Below the pieces are notes generated by a model. That model was given only the letters and a program-made list of their open reading frames with translations. It made no database searches and was not told the DNA's origin. DNA of 40,901 nt, taken from the IMG/VR virus record IMGVR_UViG_3300042566_000137, positions 1-40,901 of that record; one strand, 5' to 3'. This document shows positions 29,833 to 38,232 of the stretch, piece after piece; position 1 is the first letter of the stretch; each line of letters opens with the position of its first letter. This DNA comes from a virus. A program made the position numbers and the translations under genes.

Positions 29833-31091
29833 TATTGTACCTTAACATAGTTGTTTTTATCTGCAGGATCTCCACCTTTGAAGCGATATCCACCACGAAC
29901 CTCGCCAACCCTAGGAGGTGCTTTAGGCATCTGGTAAGCAGGAGGCAAGATAGCAGCACGAGTCTCTGGAGGAAGCTTACCTTCTTCTAAAACTGTCTTC
30001 GCTTTCTGTCTACCTGTATCGTATTGCTTTGCTGCGTATGTTTCTAAAGCTTTTACACCTCTAAGAACATCATCAATCTTGACATTAGTAGGAGCACCAG
30101 TTAAGAAGCTATTAACACCGTTGATAACATCAGAAGCAAAACCAGCAGAACCAAGAATAGCCTTAACTTCGTTTTGACCAATCTGACTGTCTCCAGCAAG
30201 TTTAACTAACTCACGCTTAAACTGGGGCAATATAGTAGGGTTCTGTTTAACTTGTTCGCCAATTGCAGCAATACGACCAATGTTATCTAGAGTGGCTTTA
30301 GGAGTTTTAGTGTATTGATTTGTAATGTCAATAGCTTGACTAATAACATTTAAAGGAACATTACCTGAAACAGGAGCTACACCAGCAGCTGATACGCTAC
30401 GACGCTCTGATACTTCTCTAGCATTGTATATCTGAGCAGCTTTCTCTACATCTCCTTTAGCTTCTTTTAAGGCTTCATTGTAAAGACCACGATTAACAGT
30501 CTCAGTAACTGAAGGAGCTTGCTTGATTGTACCAGCTTCTTGAGCAGATGTTAATCCTACTAGTTGTTGATACTGAGGAGAAGCTTGTAATGCAGCAATC
30601 TGTTGCTCATTCAATGGCTGTCCACCAGCAGACATCTTAGCAATCTGAGACTGTACTTGAGCAGAGATAGGAGCAGAAACAATACCCATCTGTGCTGGGT
30701 TCTCAGTAACTGTCTTAACTCTGTCTAGGTACATCTTCTGAGCAGCTGCATCAGCTTTCATTGCTTCTTGTGCAGCATAGGCTCTTGAGTCAGCGTACTC
30801 TGCAGGTAAGTTCTCAGCTACAAAGCGGAAGTATTCAGCACTACCAGGAGTAAACTGTGCGTCAGCTTGCTGTTTAATCTCTGCTACAGCTTTCTCTTTC
30901 TTCTGAGCAGGGCTGTCACCCATGAGACCACCAACTAAAGCAGCACCTAGTTGACCAACACCCATACCTATCTTCTCATAAGGAGAAGAAGCTTGACCAT
31001 ACATACCAGCCCATAGCTTCTGTTGTTGACGTTGTTGTTCTAAAGGATCATATCCTAGTAAACCTGTAGTAAAGTTTGGAGCAATAGCCAT
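29832..31091 (-). CDS. Internal virion (ejection) protein, T7 gp15 position
   Basis: A 419-residue helical protein starting MAIAPNFTTGLLGYDPLEQQ, rich in Gln, Ala and Lys, with a short Gly-rich zone (GMGVGQLGAALVGGLMG). ATG 31091 is chosen because AAGGAAAA precedes it and the longer in-frame alternative would run through the previous gene. The position between two other ejection-type proteins supports the role; the sequence itself shows no catalytic motif. Confidence 0.75.
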   Translation of the reverse strand: MAIAPNFTTGLLGYDPLEQQRQQQKLWAGMYGQASSPYEKIGMGVGQLGAALVGGLMGDSPAQKKEKAVAEIKQQADAQFTPGSAEYFRFVAENLPAEYADSRAYAAQEAMKADAAAQKMYLDRVKTVTENPAQMGIVSAPISAQVQSQIAKMSAGGQPLNEQQIAALQASPQYQQLVGLTSAQEAGTIKQAPSVTETVNRGLYNEALKEAKGDVEKAAQIYNAREVSERRSVSAAGVAPVSGNVPLNVISQAIDITNQYTKTPKATLDNIGRIAAIGEQVKQNPTILPQFKRELVKLAGDSQIGQNEVKAILGSAGFASDVINGVNSFLTGAPTNVKIDDVLRGVKALETYAAKQYDTGRQKAKTVLEEGKLPPETRAAILPPAYQMPKAPPRVGEVRGGYRFKGGDPADKNNYVKVQ

Positions 31092-31101
31092 TATATTTTC
31101 C

Positions 31102-32394
31102 TTATCCTCTTGGTCGTCCAGCTGCAGCTGTGCCAGCAGCACCAATTAAACCACCCCAGAACTGAGCATTAGCAGCGTTAGCAGCTTGAGTAGCACCATA
31201 CTGAGTCTGAGCAGCTTGTGACATTCCTTGTTGATACATCTGAGCGCCTTGTGTTTGACCAGGCTGTTGAGCTTGACCAAGTTGTAAACCAAGCTGATAG
31301 GGCATCTGAGACATCTGCTCTACTTGACCCGCTATGCCTAACTGAGTCTGTAATGGAGCATAAGCACCAGCCATTCCTGCAGCTTGAGTACCAAGCAACC
31401 CAGCACCTGTACCAAATAAACCAGCACCTAAACTAATGTCTGCAGCAGAACGCTGACGAGCTAGGTCTTGAGCAGAAGCAGTAGTTTGATAAGCTTGTTG
31501 ACCGAAACCTAAGCTTAAGCCTAAGTTCTGAAGCATGTTCTGACGAGCTAGTTCTTGAGCTTGAGAAGTTGTTTGATACCCTTGACCTAACATACCTAAA
31601 CCAAGAACCTGACGCTGTTGAGCAGCTTGTTCTGCACCTGCACCTAAGCTTAAGTTCTGCTGTGCTAATGAGTTATAGTAAGCAGCTAACTCAGGATTAG
31701 TCTGTTGCATTCCACCAGCTACTGTACCACCTGTAGCTAATCCACCACGACCAGTTTGAAATAACTGATTACGGATACCAGCTAGTTGTTGTTCTTGACC
31801 AGGAGCTAAAGCAGCTTGTTGTGTACGAATGTATTCAGCACGAGCCTGTTCAGGAGATTGAGCTAAATAACCTGCTCCAGTCTGTTGTAACTGCTGAGCA
31901 TACGCTTGTGCCTCTGGAGAAGCCTGAGTCTGAAATGAACTAGGCATTAGACCTTGCTGAGCTTGCTGAAACTGAGAAGATAATAATTGAGCCTCAGCAG
32001 AAGGAGCAGTTTGATACGATGTTGGTAGAATCTGTCCACCTAGTCCAAAGAGTTGCTGAGCTGCTGGAGCAAGAGCACCTAACTGTTCTCCTTGCTGTTG
32101 AGCATAGCCGTATCCTCCACCGAATCCACCAAACAACTGGTTCTGTAGAGCAGCTAGTTCAGGAGCAGCAGTGTAGCCAGCTGCAGAGATATAAGGCATC
32201 CCAGTCTTTGGATCAATCTCACGAGTAAACTGAGAAGAACCAAAGCGAGTTGTCATCCCTACTGGACGGAACGCTGCTGCTGCTGATGCATCTCTAGCTG
32301 CTTGAGCCTGAGCTGCAGAAGCTTGTGCGCCAGCTGCTTTAGTATCCTCAGCTCCTGTAAAGATATTAGCTACGCTACTAATTAACTTGCCCAT
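31102..32394 (-). CDS. Internal virion protein, T7 gp14 position (Gln/Ala-rich)
   Basis: A 430-residue protein with an N-terminal MGKLISSVANIFTGAEDTKA, an Ala-rich helix, then many Gln-, Gly- and Ala-rich repeats with the recurring segment YQTTASAQDLARQ and variants, and a hydrophobic C-terminal FWGGLIGAAGTAAAG. T7 gp14 likewise is a small core protein that inserts in the outer membrane. It starts at a TAATG overlap. The call is from position and composition. Confidence 0.75.
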   Translation of the reverse strand: MGKLISSVANIFTGAEDTKAAGAQASAAQAQAARDASAAAAFRPVGMTTRFGSSQFTREIDPKTGMPYISAAGYTAAPELAALQNQLFGGFGGGYGYAQQQGEQLGALAPAAQQLFGLGGQILPTSYQTAPSAEAQLLSSQFQQAQQGLMPSSFQTQASPEAQAYAQQLQQTGAGYLAQSPEQARAEYIRTQQAALAPGQEQQLAGIRNQLFQTGRGGLATGGTVAGGMQQTNPELAAYYNSLAQQNLSLGAGAEQAAQQRQVLGLGMLGQGYQTTSQAQELARQNMLQNLGLSLGFGQQAYQTTASAQDLARQRSAADISLGAGLFGTGAGLLGTQAAGMAGAYAPLQTQLGIAGQVEQMSQMPYQLGLQLGQAQQPGQTQGAQMYQQGMSQAAQTQYGATQAANAANAQFWGGLIGAAGTAAAGRPRG

Positions 32395-32684
32395 TATAAT
32401 CCTCTACTATATATTAAATACATTCTGTTATCCTGTCCCACAAAAGGTTGAACATGTTTAAAACCAATTGTTTCTGCAAACTTTATTAACTTACTGTTAT
32501 CTTCGTCTAACATAGCCACTAAAGGAACTGCTGTTAAATTTTGTAGTACATCTAAATCTTTAAGGTATTCTTTCTTTACTGCTGCTGTCCATCGATATAC
32601 ATCTGTATGAAACCACAACATACCACTAAACAATTCTAAGTACATCGTATAATCTCTACGATTTACCACTGGTACTTTAATCAT
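32394..32684 (-). CDS. GNAT-like internal virion protein, T7 gp13-like
   Basis: A 96-residue protein with the C-terminal pattern DEDNSKLIKFAETIGFKHVQPF then MYLIYSRG, which resembles the last half of a GNAT acetyltransferase fold: a helix after a strand, FKHV-type turn and an aromatic strand. T7 gp13 has a comparable ending (SHIRFLKTIGAVFHEE) and the same place before the core proteins. The acetyl-CoA loop is not visible, so an enzyme activity is not claimed. It overlaps both neighbours as TAATG. Confidence 0.65.
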   Translation of the reverse strand: MIKVPVVNRRDYTMYLELFSGMLWFHTDVYRWTAAVKKEYLKDLDVLQNLTAVPLVAMLDEDNSKLIKFAETIGFKHVQPFVGQDNRMYLIYSRGL

Positions 32685-33544
32685 TAGGTCTTCATGATGT
32701 ATGCTAATGCGAAATAAGGAGGACGATTCTCATGCGCTAATCCACCACCTGTGCCGTTACCTGTAGTACCTGAAACTGTTACTGTGTGGTTATGGTCTGC
32801 AGAGACTGTAGCAGTAGTACCAGAATAAGTATGGCTGTGGTCTGCGTTAGCGTTACCTACACTAATACCTGTTGTGTTTGTGCTTGTATTTTCAGAGCCA
32901 GCATTTTGTTGTACGGTGTTACCGCCGCCAATGGCTCCTTCACCAAGTCCAGGCTGACCGCTATTTGCATCATGAAAGTGACCAGGGTCTGATACAGCGT
33001 GTGAGTGAGTGTTGCTTTGTCCAGAGGTAGTGCCACTAAATGTGTGAGTATGGTTTGCGCTTTGTCCACCAGTAGTTCCTGTAGCAGATACAGTATGTGT
33101 ATGTGCTGGAATCATTGTAGCGTCAAGCGTTACAGTGTTTGCACCGCCTGTAGCATTAACAGCGTAAGTAGAACCAGCACCTACTACAAACCTATCTCGT
33201 AAGTCAGGAGTGCTATTAGAACCGTTACACAAAACCCAGCCGCTAGGGATAGAGGCAGTAGAACCAGACCACAATAAGATAATACCAGAAGGAATCAAAG
33301 TAGTTAATTCACCACGAACATACGCTGTATTAGCTATTTGAGTAGTATTAGAACCAGCAGTAGCTGTTGGAGCAGCAGGAGATCCAGTAAATGTAGGAGA
33401 AGCAATGTCTGATTTAGAACTAATAGCACCAGAGATAGAGTTAAACTCGTTATCTATCTCAGTACCTTTTACAATCTTGTTTGAATCACCAGTAGGTAGT
33501 GTATCTTTAGTTGCAAAGTTAGTTGCTTTGGTGTAATTACTCAT
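32684..33544 (-). CDS. Collar-domain tail protein with His-rich loops
   Basis: A 286-residue virion protein. The N-terminal 90 residues resemble fibre-attachment sequences (SNYTKATNFATKDTLPTGDS). Then comes a phage tail collar domain: IPSGIILLWSGSTASIPSGW, VLCNGSNSTPDLRDRFVVGAG, and the closing HENRPPYFALAYIMKT. Between these lie repeated His-x-His pairs (HTHT, NHTHTF, THSHAV, DHSHTY, DHNHTV), as in T4 gp12, where such pairs hold metal ions. It lies after the nozzle gene with an ATGA overlap. Confidence 0.88.
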   Translation of the reverse strand: MSNYTKATNFATKDTLPTGDSNKIVKGTEIDNEFNSISGAISSKSDIASPTFTGSPAAPTATAGSNTTQIANTAYVRGELTTLIPSGIILLWSGSTASIPSGWVLCNGSNSTPDLRDRFVVGAGSTYAVNATGGANTVTLDATMIPAHTHTVSATGTTGGQSANHTHTFSGTTSGQSNTHSHAVSDPGHFHDANSGQPGLGEGAIGGGNTVQQNAGSENTSTNTTGISVGNANADHSHTYSGTTATVSADHNHTVTVSGTTGNGTGGGLAHENRPPYFALAYIMKT

Positions 33545-35139
33545 AGTGTTTTACCTGTCTTAAGGAAGAAGTCGATCTTCTGAATTGAAAGAGGAGTACC
33601 ATCAATGTCGGACTCAAAGCCTAACTGAAGAACAGTACCAGAACCTGATGCTGGAATGTTAGCGATGTCTAATGCAATACCATTCGTGTATGTCGCTACA
33701 TTGTATTCTGCTGTGTTATACTCGAATACCTCTACACGCTGTAGTACAATACCACGAGAGAAGTAGTTACGGGTATAATCATATCCCCACTTAATAGCAA
33801 TAGGCTGGTTAGATCCACCAATAGCAGTTACGTTGATACGCTTAAGAATCTTATTCGTAGTAGCAGAACCAAAGTCAAAGTAGTTAGTGAAGTAAGTCAT
33901 ACGATACCTAGCACCATCATCTTCATACAGATTGTACTTACCTATGTACCCTGGCTTACCAATCAATAAGTCTCTAGTTTGTGTTACACAGAAAGCTGTA
34001 GGATTAATCTGTTTCCAAACAGTAGTTCTAGCTGCTCCATTCTGTAGTACACCTCTAGTGTCAAAGCAGTAGGTAAAGCCTGAACTAGGTAAAGACAACA
34101 AGTAGAAAGCATCTGTAGGGAAGTAGGTAGCCTTGATGTTCTTAGCTGTCTCTGAAGCTACTAAGGTTAAGAGTTCATCTCGTACATTCTTAGAGATATC
34201 CCTGAATGGTAATGACTTCTCTTGGATTACACGTTGTAAAGACTGAATACCAGTAGAAGACAAGAACAATAAGTCTGTACCAATCGATGCTACAGAGTCT
34301 CTAGCAATACATCCAACACCTACGATTACATCTTGTAGTATCATTGCAGATGGATCTACAGGATTACTATAAATAACAATGTGCTTAGTACAGAAGATAA
34401 TTAAGAAACCATTATGATCTGCGATAGCTACGATAGGATCATTATTAGGAACTACTTCACTAATGTTAAGGTATCCTGATGTACCAGTCTTCCATTCAGC
34501 AGGGTTTAGTAAGTCACTGAAGTACACAGTCTGACGACTACCTGCCATATCAGCTACCCAGACACGACCATAAGCAGTCATGACACAGTTAGGAGTAAAG
34601 CTAGTTACAGTCTGTCCTACTGGTAAGTTTGTAGCTACATCACCTAGACGCTGAAAACCATAAGAACCAGTATGAGCATGAGCAGTAGCACCGAGCTTAT
34701 GATACAATAAAGCAGGATGTCCTTCTTGAACTAAGACAGCATGTCCTGAAGGAGTAGCACCTGTGTCATAAGGCATGCCACTGATCTGCCAGTTATCATC
34801 AGTTATCGTATAGCTTAAGTTAGCTGTATCAGTACCATTACGAACCACAGCCTCTGTTAAGGTAGTAGTTCCAGTGTATAGTTTGTTGTTGGCTGCAGAG
34901 ATAACTACAGTACCATCATCCTTAATAAGCTCATAGATGGCTTTAAACGAGCCTGTAGACGCTGCAGTTGTGTTGACCTTAGTCCACCCCTTACGAGCAC
35001 CGATACGACCGTAGCGATCGATTACGCAGTTATTAGCCTCTAATGCAAACCCACTGTCTAATTGAATAGAACTATCTTGGGTGTTTAACCCAGAGAATCC
35101 AGGAGCTGCAATCGAGCCAGTTGCTAGAGCTTCAGCCAT
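33541..35139 (-). CDS. Tail tubular protein B-like (nozzle) protein
   Basis: A 532-residue beta-rich protein of T7 gp12 position. It starts MAEALATGSIAAPGFSGLNT, has YGRIGARKGWTKVN and repeated strand segments with WVADMAGSRQTVYFSD and IADHNGFLIIFCTKHIVIYS, a propeller-like pattern. ATG 35139 forms a TAATG overlap with the tube gene; an in-frame ATG 15 bases upstream lies inside that gene. It should close the distal end of the tail tube. Fibres and the collar protein may attach here. Confidence 0.83.
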   Translation of the reverse strand: MAEALATGSIAAPGFSGLNTQDSSIQLDSGFALEANNCVIDRYGRIGARKGWTKVNTTAASTGSFKAIYELIKDDGTVVISAANNKLYTGTTTLTEAVVRNGTDTANLSYTITDDNWQISGMPYDTGATPSGHAVLVQEGHPALLYHKLGATAHAHTGSYGFQRLGDVATNLPVGQTVTSFTPNCVMTAYGRVWVADMAGSRQTVYFSDLLNPAEWKTGTSGYLNISEVVPNNDPIVAIADHNGFLIIFCTKHIVIYSNPVDPSAMILQDVIVGVGCIARDSVASIGTDLLFLSSTGIQSLQRVIQEKSLPFRDISKNVRDELLTLVASETAKNIKATYFPTDAFYLLSLPSSGFTYCFDTRGVLQNGAARTTVWKQINPTAFCVTQTRDLLIGKPGYIGKYNLYEDDGARYRMTYFTNYFDFGSATTNKILKRINVTAIGGSNQPIAIKWGYDYTRNYFSRGIVLQRVEVFEYNTAEYNVATYTNGIALDIANIPASGSGTVLQLGFESDIDGTPLSIQKIDFFLKTGKTL

Positions 35140-35786
35140 TAAATAGCCATCCAAGCAGATTCTTCGATATAGCGACCAGACTCAATAGCAATAGCATCAG
35201 CTAAGGACTGGTTATAAATGAATGCCATTTCACCTGCTAAGATACCACCATCTTCACCACGCTCTGCAATAGCCCTTGCAGCAGCATTGAAGATGACAGG
35301 CTCAGAAGGAACTAATAGTTTATCAGCATCAGCAACTAAAGCTACTTGTGGTTTAATGACGTTAAAACGAACTTCATAAACCCCATTAGGAATAGGGAAT
35401 AAGTCTACCTGTGTGTCACCGTTGGAGTTTGTACCGTTGAAGTTGTAGTACGCAGGAGAACCCTTTTGTGCTGAAGTTAAAAGGAACTGGTCGTTCATCC
35501 AACGAGTAGTGGCATTCTGAACTACAGTATTACTGGTGTCATTTAAGACATCAATAACCCTGAACCGTTGTCCAGAACCAACAAGAATGTAGTTAAAAAT
35601 ACCATCAGCAGTTGAAGCAGTAAGGGTATCTGACAATGCATTCCAAGCATAGGCATCTTCTACCTGACGCTTAGCATCGTTAACGAACTCACCAATAAGT
35701 TTAGAGTAAGCATTATCCGCTACAGAAGAAACCTCAGTTTCTCGTAGTCTGCGTAGTACAGAATTTACAAGTTGGATGTAGTTCAT
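35139..35786 (-). CDS. Tail tubular protein A-like (adaptor) protein
   Basis: A 215-residue protein of T7 gp11 type: MNYIQLVNSVLRRLRETEVS, then YSKLIGEFVNDAKRQVEDAYAW, followed by a beta region and C-terminal helix (RAIAERGEDGGILAGEMAFIYNQ). This forms the adaptor ring between portal and nozzle. A consensus promoter stands so close upstream (-10 ends 11 bases before ATG) that its own transcript would be almost leaderless. Confidence 0.88.
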   Translation of the reverse strand: MNYIQLVNSVLRRLRETEVSSVADNAYSKLIGEFVNDAKRQVEDAYAWNALSDTLTASTADGIFNYILVGSGQRFRVIDVLNDTSNTVVQNATTRWMNDQFLLTSAQKGSPAYYNFNGTNSNGDTQVDLFPIPNGVYEVRFNVIKPQVALVADADKLLVPSEPVIFNAAARAIAERGEDGGILAGEMAFIYNQSLADAIAIESGRYIEESAWMAI

Positions 35787-35797
35787 AGTATCCTATA

Positions 35798-35826
35798 ATT
35801 ATAACACAAAATTGCTTAAAAGTCAA
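35798..35826 (-). promoter_or_regulatory. Sigma70-type promoter before the tail-tube operon
   Basis: On the - strand TTGACT (35821-35826), a 17-bp spacer and TATAAT (35798-35803), with TGTGT before the -10 box and AATAAAGC directly upstream of the -35 box, as at the terminase promoter. Transcription would start near 35791, only about 5 bases before ATG 35786. Confidence 0.85.
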
Positions 35827-35835
35827 GCTTTATTT

Positions 35836-36081
35836 CTAGCAGTCCCACTTCTTAAGTGCTAGAGCCTTACGAGTTGGTCTACCCTTCTCATCCTTCATAG
35901 CCCCTTTAACACCACTCATACGAGCACAGAAGCTCTTACGACGACCAGCCGCTACAGGAGACTTCTTAGCCTCCTCAGCAGACACTGGAGGCTTAAGCTT
36001 AGAACCAGTCTTCTTGTTGTAGTAGTCTCTGCCCTTCTGATTGAGTCCACCTTCAGGGTTTTGGAACGCTTTCTTAGGCAT
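35836..36081 (-). CDS. Small basic DUF6321-like protein (81 aa)
   Basis: The product MPKKAFQNPEGGLNQKGRDYYNKKTGSKLK continues with SPVAAGRRKSFCARMSGVKG and ends LALKKWDC. This GGLNxKGRDYYN / RRKSFCARM layout matches a widespread small phage protein family (DUF6321-like). It is very basic. It lies after three other small basic genes and before the tail-tube promoter. The function is unknown; head decoration or DNA contact is possible. Confidence 0.75.
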   Translation of the reverse strand: MPKKAFQNPEGGLNQKGRDYYNKKTGSKLKPPVSAEEAKKSPVAAGRRKSFCARMSGVKGAMKDEKGRPTRKALALKKWDC

Positions 36082-36233
36082 TATTTCTTCTTAGCTGTCT
36101 TAGCAGCATCCTTAAAATCTTTAGCACTAGGAGCACCTTTGCTACCTACCTTACGCATCTTCTCACCAGAGCCAGCAGCGATACGCTTCTTCTTGGCTGC
36201 GATGTTAGAATACAAACCAGGCTTAGTAGCCAC
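36081..36233 (-). CDS. Small basic phage protein (50 aa)
   Basis: From GTG 36233 the product is MATKPGLYSNIAAKKKRIAA, then GSGEKMRKVGSKGAPSAKDF, ending in Lys and Ala. The pattern LYxNIxxKxxRIxAGSGExMR(K)xGxxGAP recurs in many phage genomes. Its stop overlaps the next ATG (TAATG) and its start overlaps the preceding gene by 11 bases. The function is unknown. Confidence 0.7.
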   Translation of the reverse strand: MATKPGLYSNIAAKKKRIAAGSGEKMRKVGSKGAPSAKDFKDAAKTAKKK

Positions 36234-36366
36234 GACTCATGCCCATCTTCTTAGCTGGTTTAGCTTTAGGAGTAGTCATCTTAGCTCCTGTCTTCTTAGC
36301 ATACGACTTAGCTTCTTTCTTACCTTTAGCTGTGTATGGGAATTTCTTGTCTTTGACCATTGGCAT
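36223..36366 (-). CDS. Small Lys-rich protein (47 aa)
   Basis: The frame MPMVKDKKFPYTAKGKKEAK continues with alternating Lys/Ala/Pro and ends PAKKMGMSRGY. The start KDKKFPYTAKGKK(E/A)AK is recurrent among small phage proteins. About a third of the residues are Lys or Arg. It begins 2 bases after the upstream stop, with AAGGAAA ahead. Confidence 0.65.
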   Translation of the reverse strand: MPMVKDKKFPYTAKGKKEAKSYAKKTGAKMTTPKAKPAKKMGMSRGY

Positions 36367-36367
36367 A

Positions 36368-36514
36368 TTATTTCCTTTTCTTTGGTTGGGGTTTAGATTT
36401 ACCTGCTTTTGATAGGGCTATTGCAATTGCTTGTTTCTGTGGTTTACCAGACTTCATCTCTTTACGGATGTTAGTAGAGATAGTCTTCTGTGAAGTACCT
36501 GATTTCAGTGGCAT
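36368..36514 (-). CDS. Small basic phage protein (48 aa)
   Basis: The product [20 protein letters not shown] continues [18 protein letters not shown] and ends in a Lys/Pro/Arg tail. The layout SGxSQKTISxNI...GKPQKQA(I/V)AIA is a common small phage family. ATG 36514 is chosen because it follows the upstream stop by 2 bases and starts right at the conserved part; a longer in-frame start overlaps the previous gene. The function is unknown. Confidence 0.7.
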   Translation of the reverse strand: MPLKSGTSQKTISTNIRKEMKSGKPQKQAIAIALSKAGKSKPQPKKRK

Positions 36515-36516
36515 GA

Positions 36517-36861
36517 TTAGCTTCCGTTCTGGTAGGCTGTGGATTGTACAATCTCTACTGTAAAGATACAACTCATAGTAGCTCCTGCTTCAGGAGTAGC
36601 AGTAACATAGTCGAACTCGTCCATAACCATACGACCTTGGTTAAACTGAAGAGCATCTCCTGCACCCAATGACTTAGCTCCTACGATAGGAACAGTGGCA
36701 GCTTCACTAACATCATGCACTGCAGCAGAGATAGCTTTAGTTGATCCACCGCTATTTGCTAGAAACAATAATGTGGCTATCGCTTTACATCCTTTAGGTA
36801 CTGTATAAATAGTATTAGATGAGCCAGCTGTAAGATTAGAAAATACTGTAAGTTCTCTCAT
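36517..36861 (-). CDS. Putative structural beta-sandwich protein (114 aa)
   Basis: The product begins [20 protein letters not shown] and has [20 protein letters not shown] and a C-terminal beta end ([17 protein letters not shown]). This strand-rich composition with VPxG near the start resembles small head- or tail-surface proteins. It stands between a membrane-anchored gene and the basic proteins. No enzymatic motif is visible. Confidence 0.6.
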   Translation of the reverse strand: MRELTVFSNLTAGSSNTIYTVPKGCKAIATLLFLANSGGSTKAISAAVHDVSEAATVPIVGAKSLGAGDALQFNQGRMVMDEFDYVTATPEAGATMSCIFTVEIVQSTAYQNGS

Positions 36862-36863
36862 AG

Positions 36864-37070
36864 TTACTTTTTAAATATCATTTCTGAAACATAACTGATG
36901 AAAGCACCAGCAACTGAGGCAACACCCATCAATGCCCACAGAGAACCTTTACTACGCTCTGCCATAGCCACTAATCTTTTAATGTCAGCATCCATTGAGT
37001 TTACTTTATGCTCTAAGTTCTCAACAGCATTAACCAGTTTACCGTACTCTACGGGATTGATGTCGCTCAT
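36864..37070 (-). CDS. Small coiled-coil protein with one membrane span (holin-like?)
   Basis: The product MSDINPVEYGKLVNAVENLE has a helix with a heptad pattern (HKVNSMDADIKRLVAMAERS) and then a single membrane span (SLWALMGVASVAGAFISYV) before a basic end (EMIFKK). Haemolysin XhlA-type lysis accessory proteins have this layout. A holin of another type lies at 26296-26700, so this may be a second holin or accessory. It overlaps the S74 fibre stop by 4 bases (ATGA). Confidence 0.65.
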   Translation of the reverse strand: MSDINPVEYGKLVNAVENLEHKVNSMDADIKRLVAMAERSKGSLWALMGVASVAGAFISYVSEMIFKK

Positions 37071-38029
37071 ACTGCTGCCTCCAATGCTGCGATTCGTGCC
37101 GCTTGTGCGTCTACGGTTGCTTTAAGTTCTTGAATTGCTTTTACCGCAACGGCAAGGATAGCATCTAAACGCAAATTTTGAATACGATTTTCTTCGTCTT
37201 TAGCGCCTTCTGCGCCACTTGGTATTACTTCTTGTACTTCGTGTGCAATAAAACCTTCTTTAATGTCATCGCCAGCTTTAAACAAATTACCATAATCAGC
37301 CATTTGATAAGTGACTGGGCGAAGTGCCATAACTCGTTCAATTGCTGGCGCAGTTTGTGTTTCTATATTTCGTTTAATTCGGTAATCTGACTGATATGCT
37401 ATGTTCCCAATAAAAGTAGAATCAATCCACACCCCTGCGTTACCAGTCCAGTTAATGTTAAACACATTAGCCGCGTCCCCCGGAACTCCAGACCCTGCTT
37501 TTGTATAAATACCTGCTGCAGAAAAAGCACCTGCAACTGTTAACTGTGCCCCTGAATATTGTGTAGTAGTTCCAATTAAGGCATTACCACTTTGGTTAAT
37601 ACGCATCTTTTCATCACCAGTACCCCAGTTTGCTGCATCTGTGTTGCTGTCTACATAAAATACTAAAGGACCAACACCGTTTGGTGCTTGTCGTAGTTGG
37701 GCTATTGCTGCTTTTGCATAAGTTGAGTCAGAGGAAAACTCTACGCCCGCAAGACCGATATTTGAGTTATTATTTTGAGCCCTAATACCAACAAACCCAG
37801 TTCCATCAGCCCCAGTTGCTTGTAATCTTTGAACAGGACTACTAGTACCAATACCTACATTACCACTAGAATCAATACGCATGGCTTCTGTACCACCTTC
37901 AGAGAACGCAATCGTATCTGCTGCTGGGAAGAAAATACCTGTATTAGTGTCTGTACCTCGTATTGCAGGGGTAGCTGCTGTACCGTCTACATCGGATAAA
38001 CCGTCTGTACCATTTAGTATCAAAGCCAT
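37067..38029 (-). CDS. Tail fibre protein with peptidase S74 chaperone domain
   Basis: A 320-residue protein with an N-terminal MALILNGTDGLSDVDG, repeats of MRID(S)SGN followed by VGIGT, and a C-terminal S74 intramolecular chaperone from about residue 210. The catalytic signature SDYRIKRNI gives S214 and K219; GFIAHEVQEVIP and a terminal coiled coil (AIQELKATVDAQAARIAAL) follow. The domain trimerises the fibre and then cuts itself off before the conserved Ser. The first 50 residues match the truncated copy at 1-366. It closes the second fibre cassette. Confidence 0.92.
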   Translation of the reverse strand: MALILNGTDGLSDVDGTAATPAIRGTDTNTGIFFPAADTIAFSEGGTEAMRIDSSGNVGIGTSSPVQRLQATGADGTGFVGIRAQNNNSNIGLAGVEFSSDSTYAKAAIAQLRQAPNGVGPLVFYVDSNTDAANWGTGDEKMRINQSGNALIGTTTQYSGAQLTVAGAFSAAGIYTKAGSGVPGDAANVFNINWTGNAGVWIDSTFIGNIAYQSDYRIKRNIETQTAPAIERVMALRPVTYQMADYGNLFKAGDDIKEGFIAHEVQEVIPSGAEGAKDEENRIQNLRLDAILAVAVKAIQELKATVDAQAARIAALEAAV

Positions 38030-38232
38030 TATACAAGTTCCTCTAAATAAGCTATACCGTCTATTACATTACCTTCTGCGTCTTGAAGTTCAACACCGTC
38101 AGCAAGGTCTTTTTTGAAGTTAGCGTAGTCTGTGTTTTCAAGTGAGAAAGGAATTTGTGCAAAATCAGATAATCGTTGAACATTTTTTTGCTGTCCAAAC
38201 ATATCAAGTGGTAGTAGTTTATACATAATCAT
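38029..38232 (-). CDS. Small conserved fibre cassette protein, copy 2 (67 aa)
   Basis: Paralogue of 366-569, with the same length from ATG 38232 (ATGA overlap). The ends match (MIMYKLLPLDMFG; YANFKKDLADGVELQD; IAYLEELV) and the middle differs. A much longer in-frame start reading into the previous gene is rejected. The function is unknown; it is a fixed member of the fibre cassette. Confidence 0.8.
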   Translation of the reverse strand: MIMYKLLPLDMFGQQKNVQRLSDFAQIPFSLENTDYANFKKDLADGVELQDAEGNVIDGIAYLEELV

